Below are positions 52,347-62,500 of a stretch of 64,000 bases of DNA, piece by piece. The notes beneath the pieces were generated by a model that was not told the DNA's origin, did not search any database, and saw nothing but the letters and a program-made list of their open reading frames with translations. Position 1 is the stretch's first letter, and each line of letters begins with the position of its first letter. The stretch covers positions 45,701 through 109,700 of the forward strand of contig JAGNLL010000004.1 of assembly GCA_017999675.1 (NCBI GenBank). The letters run 5' to 3'. The translations under genes and the position numbers were made by a program. The DNA comes from Rickettsiales bacterium. Lineage in GTDB: Bacteria > Pseudomonadota > Alphaproteobacteria > Rickettsiales > UBA1997.

Positions 52347-52562
52347 TTATTTCTCGCTTAATATTTGGTTGGTAATGTTTTCTTTTCGTTGGTCTTTGGT
52401 CATTTTTTCGCTGAAAAAAAAGAAATAGAGCGCCGTTAAAACCAGCAGCTTCACGCCCAAAATGAGGGTGATTTCTCTGTAAAAGAAATTTCGTTTTTTT
52501 GAGCGAAAGAAAATTATTAGGTAGATGAGGTATCCCAGATAAAGGGTGATGAGGCCGTACAT
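52347..52562 (-). CDS. Small membrane protein upstream of cydA, CydP-like
   Basis: From the ATG at 52562 the product is 71 aa with two hydrophobic segments (LITLYLGYLIYLIIFF and LILGVKLLVLTALYFFFF). The second, preceded by FFYREITLILGVKL, resembles CydP, the small putative cytochrome oxidase subunit often next to cydAB. It ends with a polar tail. A TTG start at 52643 would overlap ompW and add basic residues, so I reject it. One base separates it from cydA. The role in bd oxidase is inferred. Confidence 0.6.
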   Translation of the reverse strand: MYGLITLYLGYLIYLIIFFRSKKRNFFYREITLILGVKLLVLTALYFFFFSEKMTKDQRKENITNQILSEK

Positions 52563-52571
52563 GCGGTAGGC

Positions 52572-52599
52572 ATCTCGAGCGCTTGGTCGCGCTCGAGAT
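52572..52599. repeat. Hairpin between ompW and the cydP-like gene
   Basis: ATCTCGAGCGC (52572-52582) pairs with GCGCTCGAGAT (52589-52599) around a 6-base loop. On the minus strand it lies 7 bases after the ompW stop and is not followed by a T run, so it may attenuate rather than stop transcription into the cyd genes. Confidence 0.7.
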
Positions 52600-52606
52600 A
52601 TTTTAG

Positions 52607-53242
52607 TTAGAAGCGGTAAGAAACGCCGCCACCGATCAACCAAGGGTCAAGTCTTACTTGAGCTGTAACAGCATTGTTCACTTGAACATTAGTTTTGAGG
52701 AAGATTTTTTTAACGTCGAAGTTAATGCCAAATCTTTCGTCAATCATGTAGTCAAAACCAAGTTGCAAAGCGTAGCCGAGATGATCTTGGTATTTAATGC
52801 TAGTTGCAGTTCCGCCAGTTTTTGCACCGTAGAAGAAGGTGTAGTTTAGCCCTGCGCCCGCGTAAGGTCTGAAAGTTCCAGTTGGATTGGCGTGGTATTG
52901 CAAAGTTAAAGTTGGTGGTAGCAATCTTACTGAACCAAGACCAGTTTTTGCGGCGGCAGATGAGCCGTTAAGTTCTACATTATGTTGCGTGGTAGCCAAA
53001 ATTAATTCAGCTGCAATGTTTGGAGCGAAGAAACGAGTAAAATCTAATTCAGGAACTTGGTCAGAGCTTGTTGCAACGTGACCACCAAGAGTTGAAACTT
53101 TGCTAGTTGTATCAGTTTTTACAAACAGCGCTCTCGATCTAATGATCCAATCGTAACTGTCGCTTGATTTAGCGCTGGCAGTTGCGCAAGTAAGTGCAGA
53201 TAAAATTACTGACAGCGAAAGAAGTCTTAGTTTGCTTTTCAT
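52607..53242 (-). CDS. ompW: OmpW family outer-membrane protein
   Basis: This is an eight-stranded barrel of the OmpW family. The signal peptide ends about TASA (residue 24). Typical stretches are LPPTLTLQYHANPTGTFRPY, AGAGLNYTFFYG, LGFDYMIDERFGINFDVKK and a terminal YRF ending in Phe, as outer-membrane barrels do. The length is 211 aa. OmpW is known to be controlled by oxygen through Fnr in enterics, and here an Fnr-type box lies upstream, next to the fnr-like gene. Confidence 0.9.
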   Translation of the reverse strand: MKSKLRLLSLSVILSALTCATASAKSSDSYDWIIRSRALFVKTDTTSKVSTLGGHVATSSDQVPELDFTRFFAPNIAAELILATTQHNVELNGSSAAAKTGLGSVRLLPPTLTLQYHANPTGTFRPYAGAGLNYTFFYGAKTGGTATSIKYQDHLGYALQLGFDYMIDERFGINFDVKKIFLKTNVQVNNAVTAQVRLDPWLIGGGVSYRF

Positions 53243-53355
53243 AAGTTTTTAAAATTAATTAACCCCTGGCGTGGTGGATTCAGAGTGCAAGCCTGCTCAG
53301 GTAAGAACAAAATAACTTAGCACGGCGAAAAGTAGGTGTGATTTGCTTTTTGTAA

Positions 53356-53369
53356 TTGACCTAGATCAA
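53356..53369. promoter_or_regulatory. Fnr/Crp-type operator
   Basis: TTGACCTAGATCAA matches the Fnr consensus TTGAT-N4-ATCAA at nine of ten defined positions. It lies 24 bases before the start of the Fnr-type gene on the plus strand and about 114 bases before ompW on the minus strand. Its position close to the plus-strand start fits autorepression; activation of the ompW-cyd side is possible. Confidence 0.75.
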
Positions 53370-53393
53370 GAGTTAAAAATTTTAATTTTTTAA

Positions 53394-54134
53394 ATGACCA
53401 ACCAGATTTATCTAAGCCTCAGCCTTATTAAAAAAATTTCTCTTTTTGGCAATTTAAGCGGAAAAGAACTGCAAGAAATTTTGCAAAAAGCACAAATTCA
53501 CCAATTTAAAAAAGGCGAAATTTTATTTTCTCGTGAAGACAAGGCGCTGCATATCAACCTTGTGCTTGAAGGTGTTGTTAAACTTTTTATTTCTAACGAG
53601 GAAGGCGAAGAAACCGTTTTGCAAATAGCCGATTTTGACAAAACATTAAACGACATTTTTAGCAGCAAATTTCAAGCCAATGCTCAGGCGCTTGAAATTT
53701 GCAAAATCCTTACAATACCAAGGCTTCAAGCCAAAGAGTTCGCTGCAAAAAACTTAAATTTTGCACTCAATATTCTTAACGAAACCGCCGAAAAAAATAT
53801 CCAACTAACCACGCAATTGGCACAACAAAAATTAACCAATGCCAAGCAAAAAGTTGGGCAATTTTTGCTTGGAATGGCTTTTGAAAAAACAGGCGAAAAA
53901 GCAAAAAACATTACACTTAAGTGCGACAAATCAGTGGTTGCATCTTACCTTGGAATCAAGCCAGAAACTCTTTCACGCACTTTACAAAAACTAAAAGACG
54001 ACGGCGAAATTTCGGTAGAAAAAAACCAAATAACCCTTTTACAAGAACACTCGCTTTGTCATTATTGCGACAGTAAGATTGCTGAAAAATGTAGTCGCAA
54101 AACAGCTCACTTCTGTGAGCAAAATCAATTTTAA
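53394..54134 (+). CDS. Crp/Fnr-family regulator with C-terminal cysteine cluster
   Basis: The cyclic-nucleotide-binding-like domain is at residues about 15-120. A long dimer helix follows, then the helix-turn-helix VASYLGIKPETLSRTLQKL, where E..SR matches the residues of Fnr that read TTGAT. There is no N-terminal cysteine cluster as in E. coli Fnr. Instead Cys222, 225, 233 and 241 form C-X2-C-X7-C-X7-C at the C-terminus (SLCHYCDSK..KCSRK..FCEQ). Bacillus Fnr also carries its [4Fe-4S] cluster at the C-terminus, so an oxygen-sensing cluster is a reasonable inference. The gene faces ompW-cydAB and lies 2 bases before uvrD. Confidence 0.88.
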   Translation: MTNQIYLSLSLIKKISLFGNLSGKELQEILQKAQIHQFKKGEILFSREDKALHINLVLEGVVKLFISNEEGEETVLQIADFDKTLNDIFSSKFQANAQALEICKILTIPRLQAKEFAAKNLNFALNILNETAEKNIQLTTQLAQQKLTNAKQKVGQFLLGMAFEKTGEKAKNITLKCDKSVVASYLGIKPETLSRTLQKLKDDGEISVEKNQITLLQEHSLCHYCDSKIAEKCSRKTAHFCEQNQF

Positions 54135-54136
54135 AA

Positions 54137-56293
54137 ATGTTAGAAAATTTAAACTCACCACAACGCGAAGCCGTTGAACACACTGACGGTCCAATCCTAG
54201 TCTTGGCAGGGGCAGGCACCGGAAAAACCAAAGTTTTGACCTCGCGAATTATTCACATTGTAAATACTTACAAAGCGTCTCCCTACCAAATTTTGGCGGT
54301 GACATTCACCAACAAAGCCGCGGCCGAAATGAAAAAAAGAATCGGTGAGGCAATTGGCGACCAAGTAAATAATTTGTGGGTTGGTACGTTTCACTCAATT
54401 GCGGCGCGCATTTTGAGACGTCACCCCGAAGCTGTGGGCCTACGTTCCGACTTCACAATCATTGACGACGACGACCAAACTCGTTTGCTCAAACAAATTT
54501 TAAACGACTTCAACATTGACCCAAAACAGTTTCCCGCCAAAGGCTATTTAAACAGAATTTCGCGTTTGAAAGACAAAGTGGTCACACCGCAAGCCATTGA
54601 TTCTGCTGGCTTTGAAGTGTCGCTGCCAAAATTAAAAGACGTTTACGAAACTTACCAAAATCGCCTCAAAGCAATGAATGCTGCTGATTTTGGCGACTTA
54701 CTGGTGCACAATCTAAGCCTCTTTGCAGCAGCGCCCGACGTGCTTGCTTACTACCAAGACAAATTTCGCTACGTGCTAGTTGACGAATACCAAGACACCA
54801 ACAACGCCCAGTACCAGTGGCTTTTGCGCTTAGCTGACGCCCACAAAAACATTTGCTGCGTGGGTGACGACGACCAGTCAATCTACAGCTGGCGCGGTGC
54901 GAACATTGCAAACATTCTGCGTTTCGAAAAAGAATTTGTCGGCGCTAAAGTGATTCGACTCGAGCAAAACTACCGCTCAACTTCACGCATTTTAAAAGCT
55001 GCCGATTCAGTAATTTCAAACAACAAAGAGCGCCACGGCAAAACGCTTTGGACTGACGCGGGCGAGGGCGAAAAAGTAAAAGTTTTGTCTTTTGCCGACG
55101 ACAGAACGGAAGCTCGAACCATTGCACAAATGATTAAAGTGGCATCCGCCGGGCGTTTTAAACCTTCGCAAATTGCAGTTTTAGTGCGCGCCGGTTACCA
55201 GACTCGCGCTTTTGAAGAAGCCTTTATTCAACATTCTCTACCTTACAAAGTGATTGGCGGAATGAAGTTTTACGAGCGTTTAGAGATTCGCGACGCAATT
55301 GCTTACCTAAGAATTTGTGCAAATCCCGACGACGATTTGGCACTTTCAAGAATCATTAACGTGCCCAAACGTGGGGCAGGGGACGCAGCAATTTCAGCGC
55401 TTTATGAAAGATCTAAGCTTGAAGGAATTTCGTTTTTTTCAGCAATTAAACGTGCGCTTGAAGAAAACGCACTCAAAGGCAAAGCGCGCGACGCCTTGAA
55501 ATTGCTGATTGAACAAATTGAAAAAACCAACGCCAAAATTGGCAGCGCCACTTTGGGCGAATTGGCAAAAAATTTACTCACCGAAGTTGGCTACATTGCA
55601 ATGTGGAAAGCTGAAAACACTTTGGAATCGCAAGGACGCCTAGAAAACATTGACGAATTTATCGGCAGCCTCGGCGATTTTTCCAGCATGGTAGAGTTTT
55701 TGGAGTACGTTTCTTTGATTGAAGCGCGCGAAGACAAAAATTTGGTTGAGGCTGTCAGCGTAATGACCGTGCACGGCGCGAAGGGTTTGGAATTTGATTT
55801 GGTTTTTGTGCCCGGCCTTGAAGACGGTTTATTTCCAAGTGGCAGATCAATTGAAGAGCGCAACGGAATTGAGGAAGAAAGGCGTTTAATGTACGTGGCA
55901 ATTACACGCGCCAAGAAAGAGTTAATTTTGTCCCACGCCAAAAGTCGCTTCGTTTTTGGCGACTTTCAAATGCAAATGCCGTCGCGCTTTTTAAAAGAAT
56001 TGCCAGTTGGTGAAGTTAATGTTGAAGAAGTTTTTTCTGCGGCAGATTTTTCTTACGTGAGAAGAACCGACAGCCACCACGCGCAGTCGCAGTCGCTTTA
56101 CTCGGCCCCCGCACAAGTAAAAAAAATCGCCTCTCCGGCGTCTAAAATGGAAGACGGAATTTCAGGCAAGCGAGTTTTTCACCAGAAGTTTGGCTACGGA
56201 AAAGTGCTAAATATTGACGGAAATAAATTGGAAATCGCCTTTGAAAAAAGCGGCACGAAGATTGTAATGAAAGATTTTGTGGCGTTGGCTTAA
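54137..56293 (+). CDS. uvrD: UvrD/PcrA-type DNA helicase
   Basis: This is a superfamily 1A 3'-5' helicase for excision and mismatch repair or replication-conflict clearing. Motif Q/I: LNSPQREAVEH and LAGAGTGKTKVLTSR; Ia TFTNKAAAEMKKRI; II VDEYQDTN; III DDDQSIYSWRGA; IV RLEQNYRST; V VMTVHGAKGLEFDLVFVPG; VI EERRLMYVAITRAKKEL. The C-terminal tail (FGYGKVLNIDGNKLEIAFE) is a small Tudor-like domain as in PcrA/UvrD. The length of 718 aa is normal. Confidence 0.95.
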   Translation: MLENLNSPQREAVEHTDGPILVLAGAGTGKTKVLTSRIIHIVNTYKASPYQILAVTFTNKAAAEMKKRIGEAIGDQVNNLWVGTFHSIAARILRRHPEAVGLRSDFTIIDDDDQTRLLKQILNDFNIDPKQFPAKGYLNRISRLKDKVVTPQAIDSAGFEVSLPKLKDVYETYQNRLKAMNAADFGDLLVHNLSLFAAAPDVLAYYQDKFRYVLVDEYQDTNNAQYQWLLRLADAHKNICCVGDDDQSIYSWRGANIANILRFEKEFVGAKVIRLEQNYRSTSRILKAADSVISNNKERHGKTLWTDAGEGEKVKVLSFADDRTEARTIAQMIKVASAGRFKPSQIAVLVRAGYQTRAFEEAFIQHSLPYKVIGGMKFYERLEIRDAIAYLRICANPDDDLALSRIINVPKRGAGDAAISALYERSKLEGISFFSAIKRALEENALKGKARDALKLLIEQIEKTNAKIGSATLGELAKNLLTEVGYIAMWKAENTLESQGRLENIDEFIGSLGDFSSMVEFLEYVSLIEAREDKNLVEAVSVMTVHGAKGLEFDLVFVPGLEDGLFPSGRSIEERNGIEEERRLMYVAITRAKKELILSHAKSRFVFGDFQMQMPSRFLKELPVGEVNVEEVFSAADFSYVRRTDSHHAQSQSLYSAPAQVKKIASPASKMEDGISGKRVFHQKFGYGKVLNIDGNKLEIAFEKSGTKIVMKDFVALA

Positions 56294-56597
56294 AGCGCCA
56301 CAGCACCTACGATTTTTATTTGGAGAATTTAAAAAATTCTTAACAGAAGCGGTAGCACATTCAAAGGACGCGACAAGTTTGGTGTCCACGATTACAAATC
56401 ACTTACATTGCGCAGAGTGCTATTGCGACCACCAAAAATCTTGCAGAAGCTTGCAAAATGCGGGTTGACAACAAGTTGGTGGTGGCTTTAAAAGTTGAAA
56501 AAAATTTCACGAACTTTGCTAGAGTCAACGCCCGACAGTTTTATTGGAGGTGTTGATTTGGTGGGGTTTGCAACTTTAAGATAATTGGTAAGTTTAG
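56294..56597. other. Intergenic region without a supported gene
   Basis: These 304 bases between uvrD and the giant gene contain only chance open frames in all plus frames (for example a Cys/His-rich 30-codon stretch around 56380-56468). None has a start with a ribosome-binding site or a family resemblance. I see no repeat, terminator or clear promoter. Decayed coding sequence is possible but not shown. Confidence 0.5.
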
Positions 56598-59500
56598 ATG
56601 AGCAAAACGTCTACAGGTTCGACTCCGGTCGCAAGGTCAAAAGATCGTCTTGGTTTTGCGCCACAACCTCCAGAAAGCACCCCGCCCTCAACTCATAGAA
56701 CATCTTTTGTACGTAAAGATGGAGTTAAACGTAAAGATGGAGTTAAAGGTCGTGCAAATTTTGAACGACAAATGGGTCATCTTAGCGGCGGATTCGGGGA
56801 TCCGCATTTTTCAAATAGAAAAACCCCTCCTCCTACCACCGATAAACCTCCTTTTCGTGGAGTCCCTACTAGTGCTGTAAATCTTAAGAAGCAGTTTGAA
56901 AAGGCCGTCACTCACGACGAAATGGTGGCAAGATCACCTCGCTTTACGCTTCAAAGCGTTGCAGCGCAATCACCTTCAAAATCTAAAAATATACAATCTC
57001 TTAAGCGTGAAATTGACGGCGCATCACCAAGATTAGGAGCCGCTCAAATTCTTATTTTGCACCTAAGAAGAAAGGCTAGGGATATTTTACGAAACAAGGC
57101 TAGGAAGCTTAATGAGGAAGAGGAAGAGACGATGTCGTCACTTTTTACAAGACCAAGTATTATAGAAGAGGCTTACCAGTATCTTGAAGAGGTTGCTGTT
57201 CAAGGAATTAATCAGGGTAAGACAAAGATTGCCGAGTTAGATGAGCGTGAAATAAGTAAAGCTCTCAAGGACGCAGATCCTGCTAGTTATGATGCGATGG
57301 TAAGAGTGGAGAGTAAAATTATAGAGCTTAGTAAACAGCTTGAAGAATTGCCAACTGAGAACGAAATAGGACAAAAATTATCTAGGGAGTACAATGGTGC
57401 AAAGCCAGAGCAATTCAATGATCTCCAATCAAAAGCCCTTGGAAGTCGCTTGAAGGAAAGGGAAAAATCTCTCCGATCAATTAATGAAAACTTAAAAAGA
57501 GCTAAGACTGAAAAAAGCGAGTTGTTAAAAACTACGCCAAATCTACACGACCAAATTATTTCGGCAGCGTTAGTTGGTGATGAAGATTTTAAGAAAGCAA
57601 AGCTTGTTCTAGACAGGGTTAGGTGGTTAGATTTGGCTTACAGAGAGAATCTGAATCCAGACTTATCTGCCGAAAAAAAAAGACTAAGGGCAGAGATAGA
57701 TTCTTTTGAAGAGGGTGGTGATTTATTTGAAGAAATAGCAGCAGATCAATGTGAGGCAGTTGATCGTGATAATGTTGTGAAAGTTCAAGAATCTCAACTA
57801 GAGAGATTTCGACAAAAATTTTCTGCAGAAGCCTCTTCTATTCAAGCTCTAGAAGATTTAGTCACAGACCTAACAACTGCGCCAATATTAGAAGAGGTTA
57901 TTGCCACAAGAATTGCTATTGAAGAAAAGCAGACAGCAGAAGAGCGCCAAGCAAGAGAAGCGAAAGCTAAGCAGAGAATGGAGAGTGACCTTCGAAGTGC
58001 TTGGTGGCCTAATTGGGCTGGAGAATTAGATCAGCGAGAAAACATTGAACCAGAATGGTTCATTTCAGAACTTTCTGAAAAACTTGTTGGCGCATCTGCT
58101 GAAGAGTCTGCAAAAAAAGCTCTTAAAGAAATTAATGAAAAAATATTAGCCATATTTTGGACGCCAATAGAAGAAAATGAGCTCGATTTTTCGCAAATGG
58201 CGCAGTACGTGCCGCAAAAGTTTGAGCTATTATTTAAATGTTTTTTGGTCTCAAAAATTGCAGAATTGGGCAATGATAATTCGAAGAAAGCTGAAATAGA
58301 TAAGCTAATCGCAGCATTACAAATGCAGAAGCCGTCAGTTGGAACCCAGTCTCTTGATTCTAAGCCGTCTTCAACAGAGTTAGCCTTGCAAGAGCTGGTT
58401 GTTGCTATTGAGGATGAAGATGTTCGTCAAATTTATGGCACATTACGAACTCAATTTGGGGGGACTCAAATTGTCACAAAAACCCATCAGTCAATCAAAG
58501 AAGAAGTAAAAACACTTGCCTCAGAAGCTTTGTTGAAAAAAGCGAAAGAAGAAGTGATGAAAAATCGCGTTGCAGCTTTAAAGGTGAATCCGGCAATTTT
58601 GGCAATGAACGCGGTGCATGCAGCCAATATTGCGCTGATGAAAGATGTTCAAAAATCTATTAAATGGGATGGGTTACTTATAAGTTTAGTACGGGATGAT
58701 AAGCAATGTAGAGAAATTTTTTCTAAGTTTTTTGAGAAAATTGGCGAAACGCAGAAGTTGGATGGCGGCCTTACTGCGATAGAGTCGGTAAAAACTTATT
58801 TTCCAGACTTGAAAGATAGTCAAGAGCTACAACAAGTTTTGGCTAGAGTTGTGGTAGCAGCAAATAAATTTGTTGATAAGATTACAGAAATCAAGAATCG
58901 GGCGGTTGCAGAGGCAAAAGCTGAAAAAGAAATTAATGCAAGAGCGGCGGAACTGTTGCCTAAAATTTCAGAACTCAACAAGCAGGTTAAAGCACTTAGT
59001 CAATCTAATAAGGCCAGTGTTTTTGATAGCATTGAAGAGAGCGAGGCTAAAAATTTAATTAAAAAAGCCTTGCTTTCAGAAGATGAGGGATCGCTCAATA
59101 TCAACAAAGGCGCCATTGAAGGGGTTATTAAAGAAAAGGCAGTAAAAGGTGAAGAGAGAAGTAATTTTGTTTCGAAATTAACTGAGTTGGTCAATCAAGT
59201 TAACGCAAAGGTGGTGCAAACAATTGCCGAACAATCTGCGTTGGCCTTAGAGCGAGATGCTGAAGCTCGAAGAAAAGCGCAAGAAGATCGAGAACTTCAA
59301 AATCAAAAAGCAGCTGAAGCGGCTGAATTTTTGAAAAAAATAGACTCGCTAACCACTTCGTTAAAAGCTACTAGAGCAGAAGTTCTTGCGATGAAGCTTG
59401 ATTCAAATTTGGTGCAAACTCAACTTTGGGCGCATTGGGACGTTGAAAATCTAAGTGCTGATCAAGTGAAGCAGCATACTTTGCTTTTAGTGGTTTTAAC

Positions 59501-62500
59501 GGATGAAAAACAAGATGTTAAAGGGTTGTTGGAAGGGAACCCAAAAAATAACCTAAGTTTTTTAACGAGCATTGAAGATCTGCAGACAGAATTTCTGCCA
59601 AGTTTGCTTAAAAAACTTAAAGAGATAAGCGAAGAGACGACAGTTGAAAAAGCGAGAAAAGAAGAGATGGCCCGTCAGCAGAAAGAAAAACAAGCTGAAG
59701 AAGAAAGATGCAAAAAAGAAGACGAGGATAAAAAAAATGCTGCGGTTCAATTGGTGGTTGAAGCGCTAAATACAATTAAGAGTCTCGACACTTTTAAATT
59801 AGTGACCAAAGACAAAAGAGATGAATTGATTTTAAAAATCAGAGAAGAATTCGGGATGTCCAAAATTTTTACACACAATTCATCCGACGATATAACGAAA
59901 ATATTTTCTATTTTAGGTAGTGGTGAAGGCTCGGGTGTTAGAGACTATTTTGGTAATTTTTATGATGAGTGTCAGAAACAAGTTAGAACTGAGGGAGCAG
60001 CTTCTTTTGCACCAGACTGCGAAAAGTTTTGGAGAGAGTATCTGGGTCCAAGAATATCGCAATTTGTGGCCAAGAATAAAGAAAGTGATTTGCAAATTTA
60101 TCGCAATCTTTGCATTGCCGTCAGTGGAAATTCTGATCAGCTAGCGAAGCAATTGCAGGAGTTTGAAGAGCAAACAAAATCTAATAAAGTTTTAACGAAA
60201 GAAGACGCTATTTCGCGACAAAAAATTATAGTTGCTCAAACATTAGCAAGAATTGAAGTGATCGATAGAAAATCTGAAGAGTCAGTTCTGGGAAAGATAG
60301 CAAGTCCTTTTGAACACAATAAAAGTGACGACGATGCCATAACAGGTTGGCGGGTTTTGCGCGATATTTTTGTTAAAAAGTTAGAAATGTCGCGTTTAAT
60401 TATCGAAAATTTAGAGAGTGGCAAAGATGTTGATAAGCAGTTAGAAGAGCTAAAACAGCAGAGAGAAAAGTTGAAGCAAGAATATTTTGAATTGGACAAG
60501 GATACAGATGGAAATTCGGCTACAAAGTTACGAAGAAATGCTGGAGAGGTTTCTTATTTTCATCATTCTCACAAAGAATTTTCGGCGCGTAAAACTCGTT
60601 CAAAACAAGAAGCAGCAGTTTTTAGTGATTCAGACTCGGAAGATGAAAATGTTATCCCGGAAGTTAAGGTTGCCGAGGAAGAGTCAAAAAATGGCGACGA
60701 TAATTATGAAAATGATGCTTTTGAAGATGCGTCGAGACCAACTTCTGCGGAAGCTAAAAATAAACATGGTGATAGGCGTCAATCTTCTTCCGCGGGTGAT
60801 GAAACTTCAAAACCAGTTTCTAAAAAAGTTAGCAAAAAACCTAGTTTAGAAGAACAACTGCGTAAAATTGAGGAGCTTTCGCGAGCTTCAAAAGAGCAGG
60901 ATCGGAAAGCTAGAGGAGGTGGATCATCTTTCGTTTCGCCTTCACAGAAAGGCGGGGGGTTGGATGAAAGCATTACGAAGGAAGATTTATTTCGCTTAGC
61001 TTCGGCTCTTTTAGATGCGGCGGAACAAGATAAAAATCTGGATCCAAAAATAGTGACTCGAGCGCAAAAAGCGTATGTTGTGACGAGTGTTGCCTACAAT
61101 AAAGAACGGGCGCTAAGGGTTTTGGGTAATGCGGCTAAAATCGTTGGAGCTGAAAAAAAAGAAGAATTTGAAAAACTAATTAGTCAATCCGCCACGGCGG
61201 AAGATCTGTTGTTGCATCTATCACTGATGCGCAATGCTTTTATTAAAAATGGCGTTGAGAATAGAGAACTCATTGAGCTAGAAGGAATTATCGACGACGC
61301 AGCAAAAACAGCTGCAATTAAAGTGGCTTTGGAAAATGAAGCTAAGGCTGATCTGGCAGATGTAGAGCAAATTATTACGACAATTCGTCAATCTGAAAGT
61401 GCTGCGGCGGTTGTGCAAAATCTTAGGGTTCTTTTGCAATCTGATTCGCCAGGACGCCGTCAAGCGGCAGAAGCAGCAATGCTTGTGATGATGAAGGCTG
61501 AGGTTGCGAGTAATGTGAAGTCGGATGTGATTACAATTGTATTAAATAAAGCAGAAACTTTAGAGGATTTTGTTGATAGACTTAGAGGTATTCTTTCCTC
61601 TCATACAGAAATACAGTCGCTTTCAACTCAAGAGCTCACTTCTCTAAAAGCTGAGATGAGGCGAGCAAAAAAACTTCTGGCAACAAAAATTATTGCAGAA
61701 TCTTCGTTGTCTGAAGGGAAGAAGAATGAACAATTTAAATATCTAAAAGAAAAAGGCACTTCTTGGGAAGCACTTAAAGCGATCATGCAAGCCGTAAATA
61801 ATAATGACAGAAATAAGAGCCCAGCTTTAACAAAGCTTGAGGAAATTCTTGAGAAAGAGAAAAGGAAAGAGAAAGAAGAAAGGGAAAAGAAAGAGAAAGA
61901 GAAAAGGAAGGGGAGAAGGAGGGAGGAAGAAGGAAGCACTACTTCACCAAGTGAAAGCGAAGAAGAAAAATCTCCTCGAGTGACTCGGGGCGAAGTCATT
62001 ATCTGTACCAATGGCGACGACGATGATAAAATTTCTAAAGATGTTTTGAGTCGAATATGGCAAATGATTGACCATTTGACAAAAGAGGAGAAAAAGCCAC
62101 TGATGGATGCTCTCGAGATTAAAGAGGGCGGCGAAGAAGAATTAGACGAAGCAACCCTGCACAGAAAGCTTAATGGTTTTGTTGTCAGTGGGAAACCTGA
62201 AAAAGTGCGTAGTTTTTTTACCCGGTTATTAGAAATTGTTCAGAGTCGTTCTGGAGGCGAAAACCCTACTTATAATCAGGGAGATGTTCAATATCTAGAA
62301 ACAATAACCCGCGACTTAGATTTGCAGAACAGAGAGCTTTGGAATAAGATGTTTGAAGAACTGCAACAACGAATAGTTAATTTAACCGAAGAGGTTGATA
62401 CTTTAAAAAAACAGCGTACAGGGTCGACAACCGTAATTATTGACCCGAAAGAGTATGAAGAAAGATTAAAAAAGGCAGAAGAAGAGTTGCAAAAGCTGCG

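Noticed and set aside
54666-55127. Minus-strand frames within uvrD
   Set aside because: They are antisense shadows of conserved helicase codons.
56277-56468. 63-codon frame after uvrD with Cys and His residues
   Set aside because: It begins inside uvrD, lacks a ribosome-binding site and resembles nothing; chance in AT-poor local sequence is likely.
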